Notes: generated by a model not told the origin, from the sequence alone. Counted from the stretch's first letter, positions 35,028-44,975 are shown. The stretch: 64,000 nucleotides of DNA from Pseudomonadota bacterium (GCA_016703895.1 JADJBE010000006.1:191800-255799); one strand, 5' to 3'. A program made the numbers and translations.

Positions 35028-38000
35028 GCAGGCAAACGCAACTAATAGCGGCGCTGGCCGAGCGGATCCTCGTGCTGGATGGTGCGATGGGCACCATGAT
35101 TCAGCGCCACAAGCTGAGCGAGGAGCAGTTCCGTGGCACGCGACTGGCTGATGCCGAGCGGGACCTCAAGGGTAACAATGACATTCTCTCGCTGACGCAG
35201 CCTAAGCTGATCGCCGATATTCACCGCGAGTACCTGCAGGCCGGGGCGGACATTATCGAGACTAACACCTTCAGTTCCACGACCATCGCGCAGGCTGACT
35301 ACGGGCTGGAGTCGTTGGCGGAGGAAATGAACCGCGAGTCGGCGCGCATCGCGCGCGAGGTTTGCGACGAATTCGAGCGCACGAGCGGCCGTCATGCCTT
35401 CGTCGCCGGCGCTTTGGGTCCGACCAACCGGACGGCGTCACTGTCGCCGGATGTCAACGATCCGGGCTTTCGCAACACCTCATTTGATCAATTGGTAGTC
35501 GCTTATTCCGAGGCGACCCGCGGTTTGATCGACGGTGGCGCAGATATCATTTTGATCGAGACGGTGTTCGACACGCTCAACGCGAAGGCGGCGTTGTTTG
35601 CGGTGCAGGCCGTGTTCGATGCGCTGGGGAGGCGACTGCCGATCATCGTTTCGGGCACGATCACCGACGCCTCCGGTCGGACGCTGTCCGGGCAGACGAC
35701 CGAAGCGTTCTGGAATTCGATCCGCCATGGCGAGTTGCTGGCCATTGGGCTGAACTGCGCGCTGGGTGCGCGGCAACTGCGACCCTACGTGCAGGAGCTG
35801 GCGCGCATTGCCGATATAAACGTAGCGGCCTATCCCAATGCCGGCCTGCCAAACGCGTTTGGTGAGTACGACGAGACACCGGGGGAGACGGCTGAGATCC
35901 TGCGCGAGTTCGCCAGCTCCGGCCTGCTGAATATCGTCGGTGGCTGCTGCGGCACGACACCGGATCACATTCGCGCGATTGCCGACGCCGTGCGTGGCGT
36001 GGCGCCGCGCAAGCCGCCGACGGTGGCGCGGCAGTGCCGGCTCGCGGGTCTCGAACCATTGAACATCAGCGCGGACTCGCTGTTTGTCAATGTGGGCGAG
36101 CGCACTAACGTCACGGGCTCGGCCAAGTTCCGCAAACTGATCGAGGCTAACGACTACAACGCGGCACTGGACGTTGCGCGGCAACAGGTGGACAGCGGCG
36201 CGCAGGTGATCGACGTCAACATGGATGAGGGCATGCTCGATTCGGAAGCGGCCATGGTGCGCTTTCTCAATCTGATTGCCGCTGAGCCGGACGTGACCCG
36301 CGTCCCGGTGATGATCGATTCGTCGAAGTGGACGGTGATCGAGGCAGGCCTAAAGTGCGTGCAGGGCAAGCCGATCGTTAACTCGATCAGCTTGAAAGAA
36401 GGCGAGGCGGCGTTCATTAAGTATGCGCGACTCGTGCGGCGCTACGGGGCGGCCGTGGTCGTGATGGCCTTCGACGAGCAGGGGCAGGCGGATACGATCG
36501 AACGCAAAGTGAGCATCTGTACGCGCTCTTACAAAATTTTGACCGAAGTTGCCGGTTTCCCGCCGGAAGACATCATTTTCGATCCAAATATCTTTGCCGT
36601 GGCAACGTGTATCGAAGAACACAACAACTATTCAGTCGATTTCATCGAGGCGACGCGCGAGATCAAGCGCGCGCTACCGTTTGCGATGGTCTCGGGTGGT
36701 GTCAGCAACGTTTCGTTCTCGTTCCGAGGCAATGACCCGGTGCGCGAGGCGATGCACTCCGTGTTCCTCTACCACGCGATCAAAGCCGGCCTCGACATGG
36801 GTATTGTCAATGCGGGTCAGCTCGGCATCTATGCGGAGATCGAGCCCGGACTGCGCGAGGCGGCCGAAGACGTGATTCTGAATCGGCGCGCCGACGCGAC
36901 CGAGCGGTTGCTGGAATTAGCCGCACACTTCAAGGGTGAGGGCGGCGCGAAGCGTCGCGACGATATCGAATGGCGCGGCTGGCCGGTGGAAAAGCGCCTT
37001 GAGCACGCGCTTGTCAAAGGCATTGACGAGTTTGTGGTCGAGGACACCGAGGCCGCACGACTCGCGGCCACACGGCCGCTCGATGTCATCGAGGGGCCCT
37101 TGATGGCCGGCATGAACGTGGTCGGCGATCTGTTCGGTGCCGGCAAGATGTTTTTGCCGCAAGTGGTCAAGAGCGCGCGAGTCATGAAGCGCGCCGTGGC
37201 GCACCTTATCCCGTTCATCGAGAAAGAGCAGGGCGGCGTTTCCCGTAGCAACGGCAAGATCGTGATGGCCACGGTCAAGGGCGATGTGCATGACATTGGC
37301 AAGAATATTGTCAGCGTTGTACTGCAATGTAACAACTTCGAGATCATCGATCTCGGGGTCATGGTCTCCTGTGACCGTATTCTCGAGACGGCCAGGCGCG
37401 AGAATGCCGATCTGATCGGGTTGTCTGGCCTGATCACACCGTCGCTCGATGAGATGGTGCACGTGGCAAGCGAGATGAAGCGTCTCGGTATGACGCAGCC
37501 GCTGTTGATCGGCGGCGCAACCACCTCGCCTGCGCACACGTCGGTCAAGATTGCGCCGCAGCGCGCCGAGCCTGTGATCTATGTGAAAGATGCGTCCCGA
37601 TCGGTTGGCGTGTGTCAGTCGATCATCACGCCTGATAAGCGTGATGCATTCATCAAAACTATCGGTGACGAGCACGAGCGTCGCCGTGAACAGCACGCCA
37701 GAAAGACCGTCAAGGTGCCGCAGTTGTCGATTGCGCAGGCACGCGCCAATGCAGCGACGATCGATTGGACGAGTTACACGCCGCCGGTGCCGCTGCAGGG
37801 CGGCATTCAGGTGTTCAACGAGTACCCGCTGGCATCCCTGCTCGAATACATCGACTGGATGCCGTTCTTCAACGCCTGGGAATTCGCTGGCAAGTTCCCG
37901 GCAATTCTGACGGACCCTGTGGTGGGGGACGCTGCGAGCAATCTCTACGCCGATGCGCGTCGCATGCTGAAGCAGCTGTTGGCCGAGAAATGGTTGAGCG

Positions 38001-38716
38001 CACGCGCCGTCATCGGGTTGTTCCCGGCCAACTCCGTTGGCGATGATATCGAGGTGTATACCGATGAGTCCCGTTCCGAGGTGCTGACGCGGCTCTGTCA
38101 CCTCAGGCAACAGAAAGAAAAACCGGCCGGTCAATCGCACGATTGCCTCGCGGACTACGTTGCGCCGCGTTCGAGCGGTAAATTGGACTACATTGGCGCG
38201 TTCGCCGTGACGGCTGGCGTCGGCATCGACGAGCATGTCAAACGGTTCGAGGCGGCGCATGACGACTACTCCAGCATCATGCTCAAAGCACTCGCCGATC
38301 GCTTCGCCGAGGCTGCCGCCGAGCACTTCCACGAGCGGGTGCGGCGGGAGTTCTGGGGCTATGCACCGGCCGAGACACTGTCGAACGAGCAACTGATACG
38401 CGAGGAGTACCGCGGCATCCGTCCAGCACCAGGCTATCCAGCGTGCCCCGACCATACCGAGAAAGCCAAACTGTGGCAGTTGTTAGATGTGGAACAGCGG
38501 GTCGGTATCAAGATCACCGAATCTTTCGCGATGTATCCCACGGCCGCGGTGAGCGGCTGGTACCTGGCGCATCCCGACGCCAAGTACCTAGTGCTCGGAA
38601 AAATCGCCCGTGATCAGGTCGAGGACTATGCGCGTCGCAAGGGCATGACGCTAGCCGAAGCGGAGCGCTGGCTCGCGCCTAACCTGGGCTATGAGCCGAC
38701 CACAGCCGCCGCCTAG
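35024..38716 (+). CDS. metH: Cobalamin-dependent methionine synthase
   Basis: A 1,230-residue four-module enzyme transferring methyl from methyl-THF to homocysteine by way of cobalamin. In order: homocysteine domain (1-330) with zinc cysteines in 'GLNCALGA' and 'GGCCGTTPDH'; pterin domain (about 350-610, 'FVNVGERTNVTGSAKF'); B12 cap and binding domains (650-895) with the lower-ligand motif DVHDIGKNI; and the SAM reactivation domain (920-1220) with 'REEYRGIRPAPGYPACPDH'. Start ATG 35024 overlaps metF. Length equals E. coli MetH. Its presence implies cobalamin use. The TAG stop shares the palindrome CTAG with the convergent mtgA stop. Confidence 0.97.
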   Translation: MSRQTQLIAALAERILVLDGAMGTMIQRHKLSEEQFRGTRLADAERDLKGNNDILSLTQPKLIADIHREYLQAGADIIETNTFSSTTIAQADYGLESLAEEMNRESARIAREVCDEFERTSGRHAFVAGALGPTNRTASLSPDVNDPGFRNTSFDQLVVAYSEATRGLIDGGADIILIETVFDTLNAKAALFAVQAVFDALGRRLPIIVSGTITDASGRTLSGQTTEAFWNSIRHGELLAIGLNCALGARQLRPYVQELARIADINVAAYPNAGLPNAFGEYDETPGETAEILREFASSGLLNIVGGCCGTTPDHIRAIADAVRGVAPRKPPTVARQCRLAGLEPLNISADSLFVNVGERTNVTGSAKFRKLIEANDYNAALDVARQQVDSGAQVIDVNMDEGMLDSEAAMVRFLNLIAAEPDVTRVPVMIDSSKWTVIEAGLKCVQGKPIVNSISLKEGEAAFIKYARLVRRYGAAVVVMAFDEQGQADTIERKVSICTRSYKILTEVAGFPPEDIIFDPNIFAVATCIEEHNNYSVDFIEATREIKRALPFAMVSGGVSNVSFSFRGNDPVREAMHSVFLYHAIKAGLDMGIVNAGQLGIYAEIEPGLREAAEDVILNRRADATERLLELAAHFKGEGGAKRRDDIEWRGWPVEKRLEHALVKGIDEFVVEDTEAARLAATRPLDVIEGPLMAGMNVVGDLFGAGKMFLPQVVKSARVMKRAVAHLIPFIEKEQGGVSRSNGKIVMATVKGDVHDIGKNIVSVVLQCNNFEIIDLGVMVSCDRILETARRENADLIGLSGLITPSLDEMVHVASEMKRLGMTQPLLIGGATTSPAHTSVKIAPQRAEPVIYVKDASRSVGVCQSIITPDKRDAFIKTIGDEHERRREQHARKTVKVPQLSIAQARANAATIDWTSYTPPVPLQGGIQVFNEYPLASLLEYIDWMPFFNAWEFAGKFPAILTDPVVGDAASNLYADARRMLKQLLAEKWLSARAVIGLFPANSVGDDIEVYTDESRSEVLTRLCHLRQQKEKPAGQSHDCLADYVAPRSSGKLDYIGAFAVTAGVGIDEHVKRFEAAHDDYSSIMLKALADRFAEAAAEHFHERVRREFWGYAPAETLSNEQLIREEYRGIRPAPGYPACPDHTEKAKLWQLLDVEQRVGIKITESFAMYPTAAVSGWYLAHPDAKYLVLGKIARDQVEDYARRKGMTLAEAERWLAPNLGYEPTTAAA

Positions 38717-39519
38717 TCTGCGGCACGGAGCGTTTCGCGAGGGTCACTCTCGCCATTTGCGTCCAGCGCATCCAGATAGTTGGCGCCACCCAACGCCCGC
38801 ATCTGTTGTTGAATCCAACGGCGCCTCTTCAGCACGTAGCGGGACGGGTTTTGTACTTTGAAGGTACGCGGGTTCGGCAGTACGGCGGCGAGCGTCGCGC
38901 TCTCCGGTCCGTTGAGCTTCGTGGCGGGCTTGCGGAAGTAGCGTTGCGCGGCCGCTTCAACGCCGTAAACGCCGTGACCGAACTCGGCGATATTGAGGTA
39001 TACCTCAAGGATCCGTTCCTTGGGCCACAGCCACTCGATCAGCAGCGTGAAGTAGGCCTCTAGACCCTTGCGGAAATAGCTGCGCCCGGACCACAGAAAA
39101 AGGTTCTTCGCCACTTGCTGGCTGATCGTGCTGGCACCACGTAGCTGTTTGCTGTTGTTGTTAGCGCGGATAGCTTTGCGGATCGACTGGAAGTCAAACC
39201 CGGCATGAAACGGGAACTGCTGATCCTCCGCGGCGATCACCGCCAGCGCAGTGGTTGGGGCAATTTTCTCAAGCGGCACCCAGCGGTATTGGGTCTGATA
39301 GTCCTTTGTGCCTGCTCGCCATGCATCGATGCGCGCGTCGAGCATAAACGCACTGGACCACGGGTCCAGCCAGCGCAAGGCCACGACCGGCAGCACGGTC
39401 AGCAGCAGCAACGCGACTACGAGGAACGTTGCGACGCGCGCCAGCAGCCCCCGCCACGGTTTGGCCGTGCGCGACCGCGCGACGTTCGGCTGCCGCGAGC
39501 GCCGTTTGCGCCGCGCCAT
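38713..39519 (-). CDS. mtgA: Monofunctional biosynthetic peptidoglycan transglycosylase
   Basis: A 268-residue GT51 glycosyltransferase with one N-terminal membrane anchor ('FLVVALLLLTVLPVVALRWL') after a basic, Arg-rich start. Catalytic motifs: 'AVIAAEDQQFPFHAGFD' (first glutamate), 'LRGASTISQQVAKNLFL', 'RKGLEAYFTLLIEWLWPKERILEVYLNIAEFG' (second glutamate) and 'GVEAAAQRYF'. It polymerises glycan from lipid II without a transpeptidase domain. It starts 8 bp after the cyclophilin gene and converges with metH. Confidence 0.95.
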   Translation of the reverse strand: MARRKRRSRQPNVARSRTAKPWRGLLARVATFLVVALLLLTVLPVVALRWLDPWSSAFMLDARIDAWRAGTKDYQTQYRWVPLEKIAPTTALAVIAAEDQQFPFHAGFDFQSIRKAIRANNNSKQLRGASTISQQVAKNLFLWSGRSYFRKGLEAYFTLLIEWLWPKERILEVYLNIAEFGHGVYGVEAAAQRYFRKPATKLNGPESATLAAVLPNPRTFKVQNPSRYVLKRRRWIQQQMRALGGANYLDALDANGESDPRETLRAAD

Positions 39520-39527
39520 GGCTTCCC

Positions 39528-40019
39528 TCAGGGGGCGTTGCGACGCGCGTTCGTTACGACGATGTCCTCGAGCGGAACATTCTCGTGACCGCGCGACTTG
39601 CCAGTACCCGCCGCTGCCATCTTGTCGATGACGTCCATGCCTTCTATGACGCGACCAAACACTGCATAGCCGTAGTTCCGCTCGCCCTGGTGGTCGAGGA
39701 AGTCATTGTCGGCGACACTGATGAAGAACTGCGACGTCGCGCTGTCGACGACGTTGGTGCGAGCCATCGATAGTGTGCCGCGCAGATTCTTCAAGCCGTT
39801 GTTCGCTTCATTTTTAATCGGCGGCCGCGCCGCCTTCTGCTTGAGACCGGGCAGCATGCCGCCGCCTTGAATCATGAAGCCGGGAATGACGCGATGAAAA
39901 ATCGTGCCGTCGAAGAAGCCGTCATCGACGTACTGGAGGAAATTAGCGACTGACACGGGGGCTTCTGTCGGGAACAGCTCCACGACAAACTCGCCGAGTG
40001 AGGTTTCAAATCGGACCAT
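39528..40019 (-). CDS. Cyclophilin-type peptidyl-prolyl cis-trans isomerase
   Basis: A 163-residue cytosolic cyclophilin, similar to PpiB. No signal peptide. Family segments are 'VSVANFLQYVDDGFFDGTIFHRVIPGFMIQGGGM', with the catalytic arginine in FHRV, 'NLRGTLSMAR' and 'SQFFISVADNDFLD'. It catalyses isomerisation of X-Pro bonds. Lies between prmC and mtgA, all in one direction and closely spaced. Confidence 0.93.
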   Translation of the reverse strand: MVRFETSLGEFVVELFPTEAPVSVANFLQYVDDGFFDGTIFHRVIPGFMIQGGGMLPGLKQKAARPPIKNEANNGLKNLRGTLSMARTNVVDSATSQFFISVADNDFLDHQGERNYGYAVFGRVIEGMDVIDKMAAAGTGKSRGHENVPLEDIVVTNARRNAP

Positions 40020-40066
40020 GAGAATCCTTCGAAAGTGATCTGGCGTAAACCCGCAGGGTATAGCGT

Positions 40067-40936
40067 TCAGCCGGGCCAGACTGCTTCGGTGACGCGGGGT
40101 AGACCTGCGAGATCAGGGTGCGAGCGTACGTGAATGAATCCACTGTCGACAAGTAGTTTGCGCACTGGTTCGTCCTGATCGCAGCCATGTTCCAGCACAA
40201 TGACACCACCGGCAGACAGATGTGGCGGCGCCTGGGCGCAAATGTCCCGCAGCGCAGCCAGGCCGTCGTGGCCAGCGCGCAGTGCGATCATCGGTTCATG
40301 GCGCACGCCGTCGCTCGTCAGTGCCGGGTCAGCGTCGCGCACGTATGGCGGGTTGCTCACGATCAAGTCGAAATGCTCGTCAGCGACACTGTCGAACCAA
40401 CTTCCCAAACGCCAATCGACACGCTGCAAACCCAGCCGCACGGCGTTGTGTCGGGCGACCTCCAAGGCCCCAGCGGACCGATCGATTGCCGTTATGCGCC
40501 AATCTGGCCGGTCGGTGGCGAGCGCCAACGCGATCGCGCCGGAGCCGGTGCCCAGATCGAGTGCGCGCGCGCGCGACAGTCGACACAGGGCGAGCGCGCG
40601 CTCGACCACCAGTTCGGTTTCCGGTCGTGGCACGAGCACATCGGCCGTCACTGCGAGCGTCAACGACCAGAACTCACGCAGGCCGGTGAGATAGGCGAGC
40701 GGTTCGCCGTTGGCGCGTCGTGCGAGAAGTTGCAGAAAATGCCCGGCATCGACTGCGCTCACCATGCGCATGGGATCGAGCAGGATTTTTGTACGACTGA
40801 TCGCCAGAACATGCGCCAGTAGCAGTTCTGCGTCCCGCCGATCGCACGGTGCGGTGGCGCCAGTTGATACGCCGGTCGCGAGCAGTTGCTCACAGGTCTG
40901 GCCGCGCTCTGGCGGGCTGTCGGGTCTTGCGGTCAT
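40067..40936 (-). CDS. prmC: Release factor glutamine N5-methyltransferase
   Basis: A 289-residue class I methyltransferase that methylates the Gln of the GGQ motif in RF1/RF2. Diagnostic motif NPPY is present in 'LIVSNPPYVRDAD'; SAM loop 'ALDLGTGSGAIALALA'; N-terminal 'PLAYLTGLREFWSLTLAVTADVLVPRPETELVVERAL'. The frame continues upstream, but ATG 40936 begins the recognisable N-terminal helical domain. In many bacteria prmC follows prfA; here prfA is about 7 kb away at 47.8 kb. Confidence 0.93.
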   Translation of the reverse strand: MTARPDSPPERGQTCEQLLATGVSTGATAPCDRRDAELLLAHVLAISRTKILLDPMRMVSAVDAGHFLQLLARRANGEPLAYLTGLREFWSLTLAVTADVLVPRPETELVVERALALCRLSRARALDLGTGSGAIALALATDRPDWRITAIDRSAGALEVARHNAVRLGLQRVDWRLGSWFDSVADEHFDLIVSNPPYVRDADPALTSDGVRHEPMIALRAGHDGLAALRDICAQAPPHLSAGGVIVLEHGCDQDEPVRKLLVDSGFIHVRSHPDLAGLPRVTEAVWPG

Positions 40937-40995
40937 GCGGCAGCCAATTATGCGCTCTGCTACAGTCGTGTAGTTGCCAAGCCGACGAAATTCCG

Positions 40996-41814
40996 ATGTT
41001 GCATAGCCTCGATCCCTTGCCACGGCCGCTGATGATCGGCGAAGTACTCGACGCGGGTTTCCGCTTGTTCCAGAACTCGCTGCTGCGGGTCTTGCCACTC
41101 TCGGCAGCACTGGTCATCGCCTCGCAATGGCCGAGTTTCTTCGACTCACTGCGCGGCACGTTGCGTGAACCGCTGGTGCAGAAGGACGTGCTGTGGTGGC
41201 TGGTCTATCTGCTTGCCGCCGCGTTTGGCGCCTGGATGGCCGGTGGCATCTTGCGCCGGCAAGTTGCCAGTACCGGCGCAGCCAGTGCCGGCGCAGAGAG
41301 TAGCCTGCGACATGTATTGCTAACGACCCTGCCGCGCGTACCGGGTGCCATCGTGCTAACGCTGCTGGTATCCGCGCTGTTGTTCGCGCCCGTGTTGCTG
41401 GGCCTTGCCGGACTGTTGCCCGCGGGCGTTCTGCTGGCCGCCACCGTGGCCTGTCTCTGGCTGTGCGGTCGGCTGGCACTTGCGCTGCCGTTATACTGGT
41501 GTGAGGGTCGCACCGTGGCGAGCGCGTTGCGGCGCAGTTTCTGGCTCGTGCGAGGTCACTATTGGCGGTTGTTTGCCATCGTGATCGTAGCGTTGACCGT
41601 CATGCTAGTGTTCTTCTTCATGTTAGCCATGATATCAACGGTGGTCGCGCCTATGGTCGGGCTGCGGGATCTCGCGGTGATTGGTGCGCTGCAGGCCTTG
41701 GTGGCGGTGGTAGTGGGCGCCGTGGCGGCGCCATTGGCAACCGCATTGGCCATCGTGGTGCTGCAGGATTTCAGTCGCCGCGCCATTGATGCGCAAGAGC
41801 AGCACATTGGCTAG
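40996..41814 (+). CDS. Multi-spanning membrane protein (GDPD-like membrane domain)
   Basis: A 272-residue inner-membrane protein with about six helices ('LVYLLAAAFGAWMAGG', 'IVLTLLVSALLFAPVLLGLAGLLP', 'VIVALTVMLVFFFMLAMI'). The opening 'PLMIGEVLDAGFRLFQNSLLRVLPLSAALV' and the 'ALPLYWCEGRTVASALRRSFWLVRGHYWRLF' segment resemble the membrane-spanning domain found N-terminal in some glycerophosphodiester phosphodiesterases and in YciC-like proteins. No catalytic domain. It heads an operon with DUF4129-like, DUF4350, MoxR and DUF58 genes and overlaps the next gene by 26 bp. Confidence 0.75.
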   Translation: MLHSLDPLPRPLMIGEVLDAGFRLFQNSLLRVLPLSAALVIASQWPSFFDSLRGTLREPLVQKDVLWWLVYLLAAAFGAWMAGGILRRQVASTGAASAGAESSLRHVLLTTLPRVPGAIVLTLLVSALLFAPVLLGLAGLLPAGVLLAATVACLWLCGRLALALPLYWCEGRTVASALRRSFWLVRGHYWRLFAIVIVALTVMLVFFFMLAMISTVVAPMVGLRDLAVIGALQALVAVVVGAVAAPLATALAIVVLQDFSRRAIDAQEQHIG

Positions 41815-42760
41815 GCAGTATAGTGTTTGCCTGGCATTGCTGTTGTTAGCCATGCCATCGCTGGCCGCGGTCGATGCAGACCGCCAGGCGCTGGAGGAAT
41901 TGCGACGTTGCAGGGCCAGCCTCGATCCTATCGTGGACGTCGGTTTTGGGCGAATTGCACAACGCTGTCCAAACCTTGCGGCGTCGCTCGCTGCCGCGTC
42001 GTGGCACTCCTGGCTGCCTGCCGATTGGCAGCAACGCAGCGAATCACTCTCAGGCGCGAGTCTTGCGGCCTTGGAAGCGTTGGTGCGTGATGCCGCAGTC
42101 GATGAGCCGATGCGTGCCGCGCCGGATGTCACCGCGTTGGCCGCAGCTCTGGCGCCGCTCCGCGAACTCGCCAGCGACTCACTATCGCGCTGGGCACGGT
42201 TCAAGCGCAGGTTACAGCGCCTGCTTGATACGAGCGAGCGGGACGAGGGGGGTGTCCTCACCAGGTTGTCAGGCGCGCTCAGTCCGTCGGCCGGACCGGC
42301 GCGCTGGTTGACCAACCTGGGCTACCTGCTGCTGCTGGGGTTCGCAGGATTTATTGTCAGCCGGGAGCTGCAAGCGGCGGGCGCGATGGCAAGACGTCGA
42401 TCGCGACCGAGCGCGATGTCACCACCGGCTTATGCTGCCACTAGCCCGCTTAGTTTGACTGCGATCGATTCGCTTGTATTGCGTGATCGACCTGGTGGCT
42501 TGCTGCAGTTGATCGTCGCGCGCTTGAGCCAGTTGCGCGGCAACCGTTCGTTGCCGGCCCTAACGACTCAGGAACTCCTCGCCCAGATGGGCGCGGCGGA
42601 ACTAATATTGCGGTCGCAGCTCGCTCTCGTTGGCCGGACGGCGGAACATGTGCAGTATGCCGCTGAGGCCCCGAGTGAGGATGTCTTGAAGGGCGCGGAG
42701 CTCGCCGGGCGGGAGTTGCTGGCGACCTTGGGTCGGTCCAAACCTCTGGCAGTGCCGTGA
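41789..42760 (+). CDS. DUF4129-like exported/membrane protein
   Basis: A 323-residue protein starting at ATG 41789 with a signal-like segment ending 'AMPSLAAVD'. A helical extracytoplasmic part is followed by one membrane segment ('LTNLGYLLLLGFAGFIVSRELQ') and a cytosolic domain of about 115 residues containing 'LTTQELLA', the kind of C-terminal region seen in DUF4129 proteins. Such proteins travel with MoxR and DUF58 genes. Molecular role unknown. Overlaps upstream and downstream genes by a few bases, so co-translated. Confidence 0.65.
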   Translation: MRKSSTLARQYSVCLALLLLAMPSLAAVDADRQALEELRRCRASLDPIVDVGFGRIAQRCPNLAASLAAASWHSWLPADWQQRSESLSGASLAALEALVRDAAVDEPMRAAPDVTALAAALAPLRELASDSLSRWARFKRRLQRLLDTSERDEGGVLTRLSGALSPSAGPARWLTNLGYLLLLGFAGFIVSRELQAAGAMARRRSRPSAMSPPAYAATSPLSLTAIDSLVLRDRPGGLLQLIVARLSQLRGNRSLPALTTQELLAQMGAAELILRSQLALVGRTAEHVQYAAEAPSEDVLKGAELAGRELLATLGRSKPLAVP

Positions 42761-44010
42761 AGGATCGGCTGCTCGCATTGCTGTTTGCGCTCGGCGCGCT
42801 GCTGCTGTTCTATCTGTTGTTCATTGGGTCGCCGGCGGGTCTGCGCGACTCGGTGACGCGTCCGACCAGCGATGCGGGCGATGCCAATGGCTATCTCGCG
42901 GCGCGGTCGTGGCTGCAGCAGCAGGGGGTGAGGGTAGGCTCACTCCGCGAACGCTATACACAATTGGATGAGCAGAGCCCGGCGGCAGCGGGGAATCTAT
43001 TAGTCGTCACTGTGCCGGGTGTCGAGAGATTTCAGACTGACGAGCTGGCCGCACTCGATCGCTGGGTCCGAGCGGGTAACACGTTGCTGGTGCAAGCGGC
43101 TTTGATCGACGCGCCGGCCTGGGCCGACGAACGTACCGCTGAAGCACTGGCGGATCTGGAGTCACTGACGGGTCTGGAGTTCGAGCAAGCAGCGGCGCAA
43201 GCGCCGTCACGCAGCGACACTGCGGTGGTTGCCGATCACGTCGTTATACGCGCCGCGGGGAGTCATCCACTGACGCTTGGCGCTGAGGTGTTGGCTGTGA
43301 GCTCGGCTGAACCACCTCGATCCTGGCTGCTGCGCACGCCGTCCGATGCGTTCGCATTGGCGTTGGCAAGTGAGGTGCAAACTGGCGAAGGGGCATTGTT
43401 CGTACGGCAATCAGGCAGCGGCCGAATCCTTATCTTGACGACCGCAGCCGTGTTCGCCAACAGCAATATTGATCGCGCCGACAACGCCCGCTTGCTGGCG
43501 AATGTAGTGCAACACAGCATCGGCGCCGACGGTGTCATGCTGTTCGACGACCTGCGGCAAGGTGCCGTGCTCGGCTATGACGTCGCCCAGTTCTGGCGTG
43601 ATCCGCGCTTGTCTGGGTCCTTGCTGGTGCTGATCGTCGCCTGGCTGATTTGGGTCACCGGTGGCACTCGTCTAGCGCTGCCACCTGAAGCCAATGCCGC
43701 GCCGAGCACGACGGACCTGCTCACCGCTGCAGGTGGTATGTTGTCGGCGCGCTTGCGCCCCGCGGCGGCTGCGGCGTGTATGTATGAGGCGTTCCTGCGG
43801 CGGGTGGCTCGACTGGCGGGCGCTGCCGAGGCGCGCTCGACCGAGCAATCTGCTGTGCTATGGAGTTGGTTGGCACGGCAACCGCGAGTATCGGCCGATG
43901 ATCGACTGCAACTCGAACAGTGGTATAGCGCGGTGCTGGCTAACAAGCGCGTGCCGCTACGCGAGCTGCATAATTTGTTTTTGAGAGTCGACAGGCAGTT
44001 GTCTACATGA
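42757..44010 (+). CDS. DUF4350 domain membrane protein
   Basis: A 417-residue protein starting at GTG 42757, overlapping the previous stop. An N-terminal membrane segment (residues 5-25) and a second one near residue 290 ('LLVLIVAWLIWVTGG') flank an extracytoplasmic domain with 'DANGYLAARSWLQQQGVRV' and 'LDRWVRAGNTLLVQA', the signature of DUF4350, a GATase-like fold. Function is not known; it is a standard member of MoxR/DUF58 clusters. The stop overlaps the MoxR start by four bases. Confidence 0.8.
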   Translation: MKDRLLALLFALGALLLFYLLFIGSPAGLRDSVTRPTSDAGDANGYLAARSWLQQQGVRVGSLRERYTQLDEQSPAAAGNLLVVTVPGVERFQTDELAALDRWVRAGNTLLVQAALIDAPAWADERTAEALADLESLTGLEFEQAAAQAPSRSDTAVVADHVVIRAAGSHPLTLGAEVLAVSSAEPPRSWLLRTPSDAFALALASEVQTGEGALFVRQSGSGRILILTTAAVFANSNIDRADNARLLANVVQHSIGADGVMLFDDLRQGAVLGYDVAQFWRDPRLSGSLLVLIVAWLIWVTGGTRLALPPEANAAPSTTDLLTAAGGMLSARLRPAAAAACMYEAFLRRVARLAGAAEARSTEQSAVLWSWLARQPRVSADDRLQLEQWYSAVLANKRVPLRELHNLFLRVDRQLST

Positions 44011-44957
44011 GTAACGAATTGGTTGAGTTCGAGCGGGCGGTCCAAACCCAGCTGGCGCGCGTCATGGTTGGTGCCGACAGCGTCGTCAGAGCCTTGGTGG
44101 TTGCCTTGATCGCCCGTGGGCATGTGTTGATTCAGGGCCCGCCCGGGCTCGGCAAGACGCTGCTGGCGAAGTGCTTCGCCAAAGTGATGGGGGGCGATTT
44201 CGAGCGTATCCAGGGCACGGCGGACCTGATGCCGAGCGATATCATCGGCGTGCACGTCTACGACGAGGCTCGCGCGCAGTTCGAATTTCGGCGCGGGCCT
44301 TTGTTCGCAGCCGTGTTGTTAGTGGATGAGATCAATCGAGCGGGGCCGAAGACGCAGTCAGCTCTGCTCGAGGCGATGGAAGAGCGGCAGGTCAGCACCG
44401 AGCGCGAGGTCTGGCCGTTGCCGGACGACTTTCTGGTGATCGCGACGCAGAACCCGCACGAGTACGAAGGGACTTACCCGCTACCGGAGTCGCAGCTCGA
44501 TCGATTCATGTTGCGTCTCGATTTGACCTATCCGCAGGCGGCGGTGGAGCAGCAGATCCTGCTGCGCTACGGCGCGGATCTGGGCGGCGCAACCCAGGTG
44601 CCCGCGGACCTGGTAGTGATAGATCGGGACGTGGTGGCTGCCGTGCGTACGCAAGCGGAGCAGATTCATGTTGCCGTGAGCCTCATCGGCTACGTACTTG
44701 AGTTAGTCCGCGCATCGCGCGAGCATCCGCGGATCGAGCTGGGGCTTTCGACCCGCGGCGCGCTCGCCATGGTGCGCGCCGCGCGGGTGCTCGCCGGGCT
44801 GCGAGGCGCCGACTTCGCGACGGCGGACGATATCAAACAGGCTGCACGCTGGGCAATGCCGCATCGCTTGCGGCTGTCCCCGCAGGCGAGTATCGAAGGC
44901 GACACGGACACTGCGCTGGTGGAGAGTATCCTGAGCTCGACACCGGTGCCCCGCTGA
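44007..44957 (+). CDS. MoxR-family AAA+ ATPase
   Basis: A 316-residue MoxR ATPase. Walker A 'GPPGLGKTLLAKCF', Walker B 'VLLVDEINRAGPKTQSALLEAMEERQV', sensor-1 'VIATQNPHEYEGTYPLPESQLDRFM' and the C-terminal helical lid ending near 'GDTDTALVESIL'. MoxR ATPases act as chaperone-like assembly factors with VWA or DUF58 partners; a DUF58 gene follows directly. Confidence 0.93.
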   Translation: MSNELVEFERAVQTQLARVMVGADSVVRALVVALIARGHVLIQGPPGLGKTLLAKCFAKVMGGDFERIQGTADLMPSDIIGVHVYDEARAQFEFRRGPLFAAVLLVDEINRAGPKTQSALLEAMEERQVSTEREVWPLPDDFLVIATQNPHEYEGTYPLPESQLDRFMLRLDLTYPQAAVEQQILLRYGADLGGATQVPADLVVIDRDVVAAVRTQAEQIHVAVSLIGYVLELVRASREHPRIELGLSTRGALAMVRAARVLAGLRGADFATADDIKQAARWAMPHRLRLSPQASIEGDTDTALVESILSSTPVPR

Positions 44958-44975
44958 TCTGTTGCAGCTAGTCCG

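Noticed and set aside
36829..38455. Long minus-strand frames antisense to metH
   Set aside because: They lie entirely opposite conserved MetH domains and show no domain, start site or operon of their own.
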